A DNA stretch of 64,000 bases, taken from the NCBI GenBank assembly GCA_045802605.1, contig JBJMQS010000056.1:124001-188000 (forward strand), given 5' to 3'. The translations under genes were made by a program, and so were the position numbers. Shown in pieces: positions 8,807 through 16,895 of this stretch (the stretch's first letter is position 1; every line of letters begins with the position of its first letter). Under the pieces are notes generated by a model, which saw nothing but the letters and a program-made list of their open reading frames with translations, made no database searches and was not told the origin of the DNA. The stretch is from JBJMQS01 sp045802605. Lineage in GTDB: Bacteria > Planctomycetota > Planctomycetia > Gemmatales > Gemmataceae.

Positions 8807-10408
8807 CTATGAGTTCGTATTCGCGTGGGACAAACCGTTGAGAATTTTCGTGCCATCCGGGCTTCCAAGTCCCGTGCACGGATCCCAGCCAGGTTTGGAC
8901 GCATAATCAATATTGTTGCCGCTGGTGATGTCATTGCAGACTTTCGGATGGGCGTAGAGGAACGGCTGCAATAGGCCGACGGAGCGGCCAAGTTTCTGAT
9001 TGAGTCGCGCCACCATCGCCCCCCAAAGGGGAGCCACGGCGCTTGTTCCGCCCATGACCATGTGTTGGCCATCAACGAGAATGCGATATCCCGTGTCCGG
9101 ATCCGCCACCGCAGACACGTCCGGCACACCCCGTCGAGTCGGCCCGGATGGGTTTACCGCCGGTGGCACGTGAGCGCTGGATTGATAACTCGGCAAGTCA
9201 AAAATCCGGCTGATTCCGCCCCCGGAGCCGGACCAAGCGACTTCGCTCGTAATCGTGGTACTGGATGCCGTCAAGTTAGTCCCACCACAGGCCAATGCAA
9301 ATGGGCTCGACGCCGGAAAGTCGACCGCAGCACGATCAGGATGGTCTGGATCGTCCCGGGAACCGTTGTCGCCCGAGGCGACACAAAACGTGATACCCAT
9401 GGCGGCGGCGGCTGTTAAGACTTGGTGAATCTGCATGGTGGTTGGGTCACTTGGGTCTTCCGCAGACCCCCAGCTCAGAGAGATGACCGACGGTTTGTTG
9501 ACATTGTCATGGACGGCCCGGCTGATGACGTCCAAGAATCCTTGGGCAGTATTGGGCGCGAAATATACGACGATCTTGGCCTTTGGCGCCAAAGCGCCGA
9601 CTACTTCGATGTCGAGCATGACCTCCCCGTCGCCGCACTTAGGGTCGTTCGGGTTAGTGCCGGGGATGTTTTGACCGCCATCCACCGACACCACCACCAC
9701 CTCAGGAGTATTGACGCCCAGCGACGTGAAATACTGTTGTAACTCAGTGGGCCGAAAACCACTCCCGTGGGGCATCATCAATTCGATAATGCCAACGACT
9801 TGACCATCACCATCGCCACCGGGAAAACCGTAGATCGGGCCGAGATCATTCGGTTTGAATCCGCCCGACGCATGGGCCGTTACCGCTCCGGTTGGCGGTG
9901 CGGCGATCTGGAAATGCGGGCGCGCGTAGGGGCGATTGTCAAATCCGATGACTGCTTCGACCAACGGGGCAATGGTGTCTGGAAGGGTGATCTCACTGGT
10001 GCGACGATGGTACTGATCGCCCAGATGCTCATAACGTTCCATGGTCGCGCCAAATGCCTTACGCACCGCGTCGGCAGAGCCGGAAACGCGCACACTGCGT
10101 CGTTCCGGACTCGATTCCTCGACTGTAAGTCCATTGTGTTTGGCGAATTCCTCGACCTTATGGATGTTGGCCGGATCCGCTCCAAATTTCTGCGCGAATT
10201 CTGGGCGGCTGAAATGGTTGCGAGCAGCCGGCGGCGTCGCCGTTAAATTGGCTATGGCTTCATGCAGTTTGGCGTGTGGAGTTTGCCGATGTAAACGAAT
10301 CGTCAGATTCACTGGTTGATTGGGATCCACCTCACCAGCGGACGTAGCGCCTGCCGGGAGCGCTCGAATGGTTTGGGCGATAGAACGTCGGTTCTCGAGT
10401 GCTGCCAT
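8807..10408 (-). CDS. Sedolisin (S53) serine-carboxyl peptidase
   Basis: 533 residues, start at ATG 10408 (MAALENRRS) behind AGGAG; the upstream in-frame codons look spurious. Residues ~25-180 are the activation domain (EVDPNQPVNLTIRL ... GFDNRPYARP). The catalytic domain carries the Glu-x3-Asp pair in GEVMLDIEVV (about residues 257-261), the oxyanion Asp in ASGDNGS (~348) and the nucleophile Ser in GGTSAVAP (~454). The C-terminal Ca-site motif GWDPCTGLGSP is present. All key residues are intact, so an active acid-acting endopeptidase is expected. No signal peptide is visible before the propeptide. It is the first gene of a five-gene minus-strand operon with a free propeptide, a C39-like peptidase and a phosphoesterase. 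Confidence 0.93.
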   Translation of the reverse strand: MAALENRRSIAQTIRALPAGATSAGEVDPNQPVNLTIRLHRQTPHAKLHEAIANLTATPPAARNHFSRPEFAQKFGADPANIHKVEEFAKHNGLTVEESSPERRSVRVSGSADAVRKAFGATMERYEHLGDQYHRRTSEITLPDTIAPLVEAVIGFDNRPYARPHFQIAAPPTGAVTAHASGGFKPNDLGPIYGFPGGDGDGQVVGIIELMMPHGSGFRPTELQQYFTSLGVNTPEVVVVSVDGGQNIPGTNPNDPKCGDGEVMLDIEVVGALAPKAKIVVYFAPNTAQGFLDVISRAVHDNVNKPSVISLSWGSAEDPSDPTTMQIHQVLTAAAAMGITFCVASGDNGSRDDPDHPDRAAVDFPASSPFALACGGTNLTASSTTITSEVAWSGSGGGISRIFDLPSYQSSAHVPPAVNPSGPTRRGVPDVSAVADPDTGYRILVDGQHMVMGGTSAVAPLWGAMVARLNQKLGRSVGLLQPFLYAHPKVCNDITSGNNIDYASKPGWDPCTGLGSPDGTKILNGLSHANTNS

Positions 10409-10623
10409 CGATGAATCTCCTGGAGGATGGGGTCGTGGGTCGAAGCGATACAACATCGCGAGTTTTGACGGTAAGTTGTAACGTTGGCTTGAGGCGAGTC
10501 CGATAATATATCTCCCGGGCGCGGCTGGACTCGACTAATCAGCAATTCCGTCGGCGGCATGACGTTGCAATTCGTGACATTTATCCTCTCACTCGCAAAA
10601 TCCGAATTTGAAGTGCAAAAAAA

Positions 10624-10890
10624 TTACGTTTTTGAATCAGCGGTCAATATGCATTCGAATGCAGCGTGAGACAGCGGACTGGGATCCTTTTTCGGAAGGA
10701 CGACATCGCCGGCCTCGCAATCCAGTGGCTCGCGCGGCTGTTCTACATTTTCCTTTGACGTTACCCGCCCATCGGGACTGACGATTGCTCGTAAATTGGA
10801 CGGCACTCTGAATGGCGAAACCCCTCGTGCAAGCTGGGGATGCGAAGTACCCCTGAGCAGATAGCTTAGCCAAACGCAACGCCGCTTCAC
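10624..10890 (-). CDS. Hypothetical small protein (TSHPQ / RAIV-PDGRV family)
   Basis: 88 residues from a GTG at 10890 (MKRRCVWLSYLL); AGGAG lies about 17 bases upstream, which is far, so the start is uncertain. The conserved core is TSHPQLAR, FRVPSNLRAIV and PDGRV, also found in a decayed copy at 2942-3133, which shows the core is under selection or recently duplicated. The C-terminal part is acidic with Cys residues (LDCEAGDVVL, AFECIL). No family function known to me. Confidence 0.5.
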   Translation of the reverse strand: MKRRCVWLSYLLRGTSHPQLARGVSPFRVPSNLRAIVSPDGRVTSKENVEQPREPLDCEAGDVVLPKKDPSPLSHAAFECILTADSKT

Positions 10891-11142
10891 TCCACTCTAC
10901 ATCTCCTCAGATTTTCGCTCCCACTTTAATCCTGCAATCTATGTTATTTATCGGTGCCCGCCGTCTGACTGTCTGCGGGTATCTGGGCGAGGTCGGGGGT
11001 GCACAGCGGCGGTCATTTTTTCTTGTCTCGCAATTCACGTCGGCGATTGATCTTGGGTTCAGCTGGTGAAAGTAGCCGATTCGGCACCATTTATTGCGCG
11101 GAAAATGTTCTAGAATCGTATTCCCGTCATGGAGGATACGTC

Positions 11143-11442
11143 GTGCTCTCAGTTGAAGTACAGAAAATTAATCGCGGTTGCCCCAAATCTGGTTTTGATC
11201 CGCGTGGCGTAGTCGTCGAGTTCATGGCCGATGGTGAGGTAAAGCAACGGCGCTTTCATGCTGCTCACTTGATCGACACACTCCGGGCCGCAGGGCTAGA
11301 CGCATCCGAGGTTGCCCCACCCCGAGCCAATCGCGCCCGGCTGTTCGTCACCAAGCCCTGGGGTACAGTGGACGAGAAAGACGTCTACCATGTTTTCCAA
11401 AACACCGAAGGCGTTGATGTAACGCCTATTTCTCTGGCCTGA
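11143..11442 (+). CDS. Hypothetical 99-residue protein
   Basis: Start set at GTG 11143 (VLSVEVQKINRG) because a perfect GGAGG lies 7 bases before it; the frame is open for 48 further codons upstream that look non-coding. The protein has a beta-rich first part (GVVVEFMADGEVKQRRFH), a helix (AAHLIDTLRAAGLDASE) and a basic loop followed by DVYHVFQNTEGVD. No transmembrane segment. It is followed after 72 bases by another small gene on the same strand with an equally good ribosome binding site. Confidence 0.6.
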   Translation: MLSVEVQKINRGCPKSGFDPRGVVVEFMADGEVKQRRFHAAHLIDTLRAAGLDASEVAPPRANRARLFVTKPWGTVDEKDVYHVFQNTEGVDVTPISLA

Positions 11443-11514
11443 AACGCACGTAATCGGACTAGCCCGTTCACTGGAGCGTGGGTTATAGCGCCACCCCGGC
11501 ATAGGAGGCCACGC

Positions 11515-11784
11515 ATGAATTCCAAGCCGCACAAACGATTCAGCGACGACATGTTGAAGTCCAAAAAGAAGCCAAAACTTCCACTTCGCATCATTCAGGC
11601 GGCACGGCACTATCACGAGAGCACCACGGCGATGGCAGAATCGCGACGCGAGCTGGTGGCCGAGGTGCTCATGCGCGTCAATGAACGACCGGAGGCGGCA
11701 GAATTGCTGCGCATGGTCGCAAGGGAATTCAAACTTCCACCATTTGGCGACGCAGATTTCGAGAACATTGATCACGCAGAGTAA
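11515..11784 (+). CDS. Hypothetical 89-residue helical protein
   Basis: ATG 11515 is preceded by AGGAGG at a normal spacing. The protein is basic at its start (KPHKRFSDDMLKSKKKPK) and then mostly helical with charged heptad-like stretches (RRELVAEVLMRVNERPEAAELL). It could be a small regulator or an RNA-binding protein, but no motif confirms that. Possibly cotranscribed with the gene at 11143-11442. Confidence 0.55.
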   Translation: MNSKPHKRFSDDMLKSKKKPKLPLRIIQAARHYHESTTAMAESRRELVAEVLMRVNERPEAAELLRMVAREFKLPPFGDADFENIDHAE

Positions 11785-12399
11785 ACTCGGACTATCTTCG
11801 ATTAACCAACTGAATCATGTAGGCTGGCTCCGTACGAACGAACAACCGGAGTGGAACACGCTTGATTATCGTTTCACCGAATACCACCATTGCCTCCAGT
11901 CGTAACGCGCACTGGTCATTTTTTCTTCAGGGGGCCACGCAGACCGCGTATCCACTTCGCCCCCTTTGGATGCAATTATGAAGCAGTGTCAACTTTTTCT
12001 ACGGCGGCACGTAGGCAGTCAGTTACGCTTTAGGACCACTATGGGTCGAATGTGCCTTCAATTCAGGTGCAGTTGGAGGTTTCATAAGGTCATCTGCCCT
12101 CTTGATTGCTTGCATTATTGACTTGGGGATCTGACACTCTGGCAACGATTCCACCGCTCTCATCGCGCAATCGGAATGGCTCGCTGCATCGCCACTTCTT
12201 CAACGGTCAGCAATTTCCGCTCCCGCCAGTCGCGCAGCTCGGCTCCGGTCATGTCAAGCAGCGTAGCGGTCCGACCTCGCGAGCTGAATGTCGGTTGTCA
12301 GTTTTCCTTTTGTTTCGTCCACGTCACCGGCCTAGGAATGGCAACTATGAAGTAGCCGTCGGCTCGGTAAACCCGCCACTATTCGCTTGAAGGATGAGC
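11785..12399. other. Intergenic stretch without a supported gene
   Basis: The open frames here are short and lack motifs or ribosome binding sites. A 14-base string, ggtcattttttctt, at about 11913 also occurs at about 11015; together they flank the two small genes at 11143-11784. It is T-rich and may be coincidence. Confidence 0.4.
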
Positions 12400-12912
12400 T
12401 TAGAGGTTCTTGCTGAAATCCAGATAGGGCATGAATATTAAGGCCGCTGTCTGCATTTCCCTGTCAAGATTTACCGTGAGCTTACTGTATTCTCTGAACG
12501 CATCCGCAGCGTCCTCGTCCGGAAGGGAGCCTGGGCTGGCTTCTCTAGTCTTCTCGGAATTTCTTCTGGCATTGTTCATATTCCGCAATTGCTTCCTTAT
12601 GTTCTTCGTCCATTCTTCAACTTCGTCTCCAAATAAGAACTGCACCTGCTCCAAATTTCGGACGTGCGTTGCGAATTCTGGGTCAGGGATAACGCGGCCC
12701 TGCGCATCATTGATTAGCGACATCAAACACTCGTAGACTTTGTAGCGGCGGTCATACAAATCGAGCTTTAGTTTATCATTCGCTGTTTGAGCTTGCCGCC
12801 GTGCAATACGCCATGCAAAGTAGCCGAGAAATCCCGTCACCATGACTTGAGCACATGACGAAAAGAACTGCACAGCCCTTGCGTGATGTTCGTCGCCTAG
12901 CCACGCGATCAT
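12400..12912 (-). CDS. Single-pass membrane protein with cytoplasmic helical domain
   Basis: Start at ATG 12912 (MIAWLGDEHHAR) behind GGAGG; the frame extends 23 codons further upstream without support. Residues ~15-35 form one hydrophobic segment (FFSSCAQVMVTGFLGYFAW), followed by a basic stop-transfer (RIARRQ) and a long charged helical domain that includes KLKLDLYDRRYKVYECLMSL. This KL-x-L-D-L-Y-x-R-R-h-x-h-h motif after a membrane helix is, from memory, a recurrent type in diverse bacteria with no assigned function. 170 residues. It stands alone. Confidence 0.65.
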   Translation of the reverse strand: MIAWLGDEHHARAVQFFSSCAQVMVTGFLGYFAWRIARRQAQTANDKLKLDLYDRRYKVYECLMSLINDAQGRVIPDPEFATHVRNLEQVQFLFGDEVEEWTKNIRKQLRNMNNARRNSEKTREASPGSLPDEDAADAFREYSKLTVNLDREMQTAALIFMPYLDFSKNL

Positions 12913-13351
12913 GAGCGATCCTCCATTGGGCCAACTCACCTTATTATTCGCCCATTTGACCGCCGCCCAGCACGCTCCCACCTATCGGCGTAGACACTGA
13001 TTGACTCTATGACGGTTGCATGAAGTGGGCGTGTCCTTTGCGGGCCGGTCTCCTCCGGGGTTCCGTCAATTCGTGACTCGTTGCGCGACCACTCCGTCCA
13101 TCTCACGCAAGAAGGGGCGGCTCCCCTCACGCAGTCAAGACTAAGCCCTTCGGGTGAGCGTCCAACTATTTTCCCCTGCTGCGCATTCCTCGCGAAACAA
13201 AATAGCCGGCCGCTCAGTCCTGACAGCGCACACCCCGCATAAGGCTCCGCTTCCAAGCTTCGTAAGAGACGGCAGCTAAGTGCCGCCGTTTCTTAACGAA
13301 GCAACAACCAACCTAGGAGACTTTACTACACAGCAAGTTCACGCCATCTAA
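12913..13351. other. Intergenic stretch without a supported gene
   Basis: One 106-codon minus-strand frame (12936-13256) is rich in Arg/Gly/Ser and has no motif. Nothing else is visible. Confidence 0.4.
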
Positions 13352-13570
13352 CGCCGCTCGCATCAGGAGCAAATTACCTTCGCCGGCGTTCCCTCGAAGG
13401 AAACCCGCGAGCTCTTAATCGTTGCGGTTTTGAATATCGAAGGCCACTGGATCAAACGCGACGCGACCTCAACGGTCACAGATGTAAAAGCGCTGGTCGA
13501 TTCTGTCGCAGCGCGAAACGCATCGAGGGCCGGGTGGTTCCGGCCCTTTCTAACCGCTAAATGGAGTTAG
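13352..13570 (+). pseudogene. Reading frame without start codon, possible gene remnant
   Basis: After a TAA at 13349 the frame runs 72 codons without any ATG, GTG or usable TTG near its beginning. The translation looks protein-like: EQITFAGVPSKETRELL, VLNIEGHWIKRD, TDVKALVDSVAARNASR. It ends 5 bases before the start of the next gene. It may be the 3' part of a gene whose start was lost. Confidence 0.3.
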
Positions 13571-13575
13571 CGATT

Positions 13576-14015
13576 ATGACTTACACAGATAATACAGCAG
13601 CAGTTTTCACGCAATTAGAATCCGATTCGAGCCCGGATGTGGGCAATGCACTCGCCCTACAACGCCATCTCTCAGACGTTGTTGAAGAGTACGAGATCAA
13701 GGCCGCGCAGGTCGATCAAGCTCTCGCAAATATTGAATCGACATCAACCAAGCTTAAGTCTGCTGCGACGATCACTGCAGCCGAGCAGACCGGAGGCTTC
13801 GGCTCCGACAAGTTCAATACCGCCAAAGCTTCCGTCATGGCCACCCTGGAAGCCCAAGGCATTGCCTTGGTCATGAACGCCGTTCACGGCGCTATTGAAG
13901 CAGCGGTTGCTCAGCAGAAGTCCAATAGCCGATCACGCTCGACGGCATGCAGGCCGCGTTTTTCAGCCCGATCAATGCCGTCTTCAGCAATATTGTCGTA
14001 TCAACGCGCCATTGA
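13576..14015 (+). pseudogene. Small helical protein gene with a probable C-terminal frameshift
   Basis: ATG 13576 (MTYTDNTAAVFTQLE) follows GGAG at 9 bases. About 115 residues are mostly helix (LQRHLSDVVEEYEIKAAQVDQ, ..ALANIESTSTKLKSAATITA). After AQQKSN near 13923 this frame turns into Ser/Arg-rich text ending at 14055. Another frame from the same point reads PITLDGMQAAFFSPINAVF and SNIVVSTRH and stops at 14015, which looks more like a natural end. I infer one indel near 13923. No family recognised. Confidence 0.45.
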
Positions 14016-14249
14016 TATACGTGTGGGTCTATCGGTCCTGCCTGTTGACGATTAATCATTCGTACAATTTACTTCGCAGTCAAATCGACGCGTAATGGGC
14101 GAGATCATAATCCTGTAGAGACCAGATCCTTGCTGAACGTCCCCGCTACGATCAAGAAGAACTCCACCACATGCAAAACCGCGGCCGCCCTGCCCACTTT
14201 GTAAAAACTTTCATTTCATCACCATGCGGCGATTCGGAGGGGATGGGCA

Positions 14250-15359
14250 TCAAAGCGGCCGTCGGAATGCTTCAGATGTGACCCGGCGTTGCCAAAACGG
14301 ACCGTTGAATACCGGATCGGCGGCCGCAGCCAGGTAATAATAATCTCGAAGAGCGGCGAGCATGCTTGAGAAGTTCGCCGCCACTGTCACGGCAGCGGCT
14401 GTAAGGTGTTCGATGTCCTTGGTGTCAAGAAACACGCGAACCAGATCGGCCGCACTCTCAGCAGCGGACACGGCTCGCGCTACCCCTGAGCCGGACAGCG
14501 GGTCGATCGTGAACGCTGCGTCGCCGATCGGAAGCCATCGTCCGGACCAAAGCCTACGACGGCAAGTCGTCCGAGAATCACGCAATTGAAAGGGCGGAAG
14601 GATTGTCCAATCGTTGACTCCGAGACGAACGCAGGCGTTGCGGAACTGTTCCTTCAGGTGTGACTCGAGTTCAGCCTGACCATGTGGGAGCATGTCTGCA
14701 TCAGTCAGGAACACTGCCTGCGCATCTCCCGATTCTGGTGAAACGATGTACCACCAGCCGGCAGACGAAGCGGTCAGTCGCATCCATCCGAGTGGGTACG
14801 GCGCGCCTGCCAGGCGCGCACGTACCGCCACGAGGCGGTCATAGCGCAAACGTCGGGCGAACGCAGCGGAGGTCAGAGTCCCAACCATCCCGGTGGCATC
14901 AATTACGAATCGGCAGTGCAACTCGTCAGCGCCGCGGTGTAGCATCAATCGTTGCGTCTCGTCTAGCGGGTCGCAGAAAAGTCGGGCACCGCCGACCGCT
15001 GCCCTCACGCGTGCGCCGCTTGCCACCGCCCACTGCATCAGGAGCGCGTCGAAGCGCTCCCGGTCAAGCACCCAGCCAATGCCGCAGCGGTGCAGACGGA
15101 AATCAGTGTGGACGATGGACGTGCGGTCCCACGCATCGACGATTCCGAGGCACGGCTGCCCTACGGTCGCAAGGGCAGCGACTGGTAGGCCCAGCCGTTC
15201 GAGAGTAAGGCAAGCTTCGGGGGACAGGACCTCGGGCCACTGGCCGCACCGGTGGCCGCCGTCTAAGAGGACGACGTCAACGCCTCTTCCAGCCAGGATA
15301 GCCGCACAGGCGGCTCCGGCCGGCCCGGCCCCGACGACCGCTACGTCTGTGCAGCTCAC
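14250..15359 (-). CDS. LodB-like FAD-dependent oxidoreductase
   Basis: 369 residues, GTG start at 15359, just 3 bases after the stop of the upstream oxidase gene, so translation is probably coupled. The N-terminus has the FAD dinucleotide-binding motif VVGAGPAGAACA, and near residue 280 the second FAD motif GDAAFTIDPLSGSGVARA. This is the flavin-dependent halogenase/geranylgeranyl-reductase-like fold. Next to a LodA-type gene it matches LodB, the flavoprotein needed to build the cysteine tryptophylquinone (CTQ) cofactor in its partner. A halogenase role is less likely: I do not see the W-x-W-x-I-P motif in the expected place. Cytoplasmic; no signal peptide. Confidence 0.8.
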   Translation of the reverse strand: MSCTDVAVVGAGPAGAACAAILAGRGVDVVLLDGGHRCGQWPEVLSPEACLTLERLGLPVAALATVGQPCLGIVDAWDRTSIVHTDFRLHRCGIGWVLDRERFDALLMQWAVASGARVRAAVGGARLFCDPLDETQRLMLHRGADELHCRFVIDATGMVGTLTSAAFARRLRYDRLVAVRARLAGAPYPLGWMRLTASSAGWWYIVSPESGDAQAVFLTDADMLPHGQAELESHLKEQFRNACVRLGVNDWTILPPFQLRDSRTTCRRRLWSGRWLPIGDAAFTIDPLSGSGVARAVSAAESAADLVRVFLDTKDIEHLTAAAVTVAANFSSMLAALRDYYYLAAAADPVFNGPFWQRRVTSEAFRRPL

Positions 15360-15362
15360 GTG

Positions 15363-16856
15363 CTAGTTTCCCACGGCTGCCGTGTCGCGCCCTTCCTCCA
15401 GGCAGACCTCGGTTCCGCCAACGAAACGGGGCGTCACAAAACCGAACTGCATGACGTGATCGACCAGCTGCTGGTGGTTCGGCGGGGCTCCAGCGGGTCC
15501 GATCCGGGCCCAGAGTTTGAATGCGTTCCCGGGCTGAGGCGCGATGTCGGGCCGTTGGGACGGCCACCACGAACCGCTGCACTTGAGGAAGTCTGCTTGC
15601 CATGGCTGGGCCATCAGTGCCGTGACATCACCGGGCGTCAACACCGTCGGGTCGATGCGGAAGTCGAATGGCATCATGTAGATCGATGGGTCCATGAGAA
15701 TGCGGCCGCCCTCGATTCCGGGGTAGAACCCCTGTCCAGCAGTGCCCCGGAGGGCCGATTCGGTCAGCGACGCCGGCGACGGAGACGCAGGAATGGGGGG
15801 CGTGCCCGTCCAGTCGGAGGCGAATGTTCCCGCGGCCCAGCGTTGCAGGTGGTCCTTCTGAATCGCCGTCAGCGAATAGTCCACCAAAAGGGTTTCGATC
15901 TTCAGAACCAGCGCTTGCTGCTGGGCCCGAAAAGTCATTTCGGACGCGGCGGCGTTTGCGAGGTGCGGGTAGTCGTCGCTGATGTTGTTCCACGTCTGCT
16001 CGCTGACGACGGTGCCGGCCAGGTTCTTACGGCCGTGCGACCAACGTAGCGACCGGGCTCGCCGCAGGATTGGGTACACGTCCTGCGTGAACGACGTCGT
16101 GGTCGGCTTCGGCCACCAGCTATGATCGACCGCGAGCTGCTGGACCTCGTCGTACAAGCTGACGACGGACTCAGCGCCAGGGGCGAAATCAGGCGGACCA
16201 ATGATGACCCACGCCGAGGTCGCCATCGTCACCTGTCCGTTCGCATCGACGAACTCGGCCGACACCACGCCGTCGGCTACGTCGTCGTGCCAGTTCGGGT
16301 TGTCATAGAAGCTCCCGCCAATCGGCGACGGCGGGGTGGAGCGTGAAATGCCCGGGCCGCCAAGGACGAGCAGTCGTCCGAACGCGTCGGTGCGCAATTC
16401 GCCGAGGCGGACGGGATTGCCGACATGCGTTCCGTCCAAGAAAACGCCGGCCGCGCTTGCGCCGCTTATCGAAACATTACCTGGATCGATGAGTCGGTTC
16501 GCCCGAGCGGGGTCCAGGGTCGGCCGCAGCCCCCCCGTTGGGATCGTCGGCGGAGGCGCCGAAGGGCGTTGAATCGCGTCCTTCTTGTTGGCGACCCGAA
16601 CCGTCCAGCGGACACTTGCCCCTGGCGGAAGGGCGACCGGCACGAACGCGGTTGTTCCCGGCGCCCTCTGATAGAGATGGAAGCGGGCCGCCTGCTTCTT
16701 GACCTGGAATGCGGTGTCCTTGAAATCTTGCATTTCCGTCTCACCGCCGGTCGCGATGTCCCGGCCGTGCGAACCGATCACCTCCGGTCCGACGAACATG
16801 TCGGGGCTATTGCCAATTCGGGCGATGCCGATGGCGGGGAAAATTCGGTACTCCAT
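15363..16856 (-). CDS. LodA/GoxA-type quinoprotein (CTQ-dependent) amino acid oxidase-like
   Basis: The N-terminus MEYRIFPAIGIARIGNS is the hallmark of LodA (L-lysine epsilon-oxidase) and GoxA (glycine oxidase). Further conserved pieces are WHDDVADGVVSAEF, FYPGIEGG and FLKCSGSWWPSQRPD (Cys near residue 423). An Asp four residues before that Cys (D-F-L-K-C) matches the Asp/Cys spacing I recall for LodA, making this Cys the best candidate for CTQ cross-linking; the partner Trp cannot be chosen by eye. LodA family enzymes oxidise an amine of an amino acid, releasing ammonia and H2O2. At 497 residues it is shorter than LodA or GoxA (roughly 700-800). It lies between a ferritin-like gene (39-base gap) and the LodB-like gene. 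Substrate unknown. Confidence 0.82.
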   Translation of the reverse strand: MEYRIFPAIGIARIGNSPDMFVGPEVIGSHGRDIATGGETEMQDFKDTAFQVKKQAARFHLYQRAPGTTAFVPVALPPGASVRWTVRVANKKDAIQRPSAPPPTIPTGGLRPTLDPARANRLIDPGNVSISGASAAGVFLDGTHVGNPVRLGELRTDAFGRLLVLGGPGISRSTPPSPIGGSFYDNPNWHDDVADGVVSAEFVDANGQVTMATSAWVIIGPPDFAPGAESVVSLYDEVQQLAVDHSWWPKPTTTSFTQDVYPILRRARSLRWSHGRKNLAGTVVSEQTWNNISDDYPHLANAAASEMTFRAQQQALVLKIETLLVDYSLTAIQKDHLQRWAAGTFASDWTGTPPIPASPSPASLTESALRGTAGQGFYPGIEGGRILMDPSIYMMPFDFRIDPTVLTPGDVTALMAQPWQADFLKCSGSWWPSQRPDIAPQPGNAFKLWARIGPAGAPPNHQQLVDHVMQFGFVTPRFVGGTEVCLEEGRDTAAVGN

Positions 16857-16895
16857 GGATCGTTCCTCGACGAGCTATTGGGAGAGAACACGGTT

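Noticed and set aside
11013..11930. Direct repeat ggtcattttttctt at ~11015 and ~11913 flanking two small genes, as ends of a mobile element
   Set aside because: Only 14 bases, dominated by a T-run, no inverted ends and no transposase. Too weak to call.
14660..15208. 182-codon plus frame opposite the LodB-like gene
   Set aside because: Arg/Pro/Ser-rich shadow; the minus strand shows clear FAD motifs and operon spacing.
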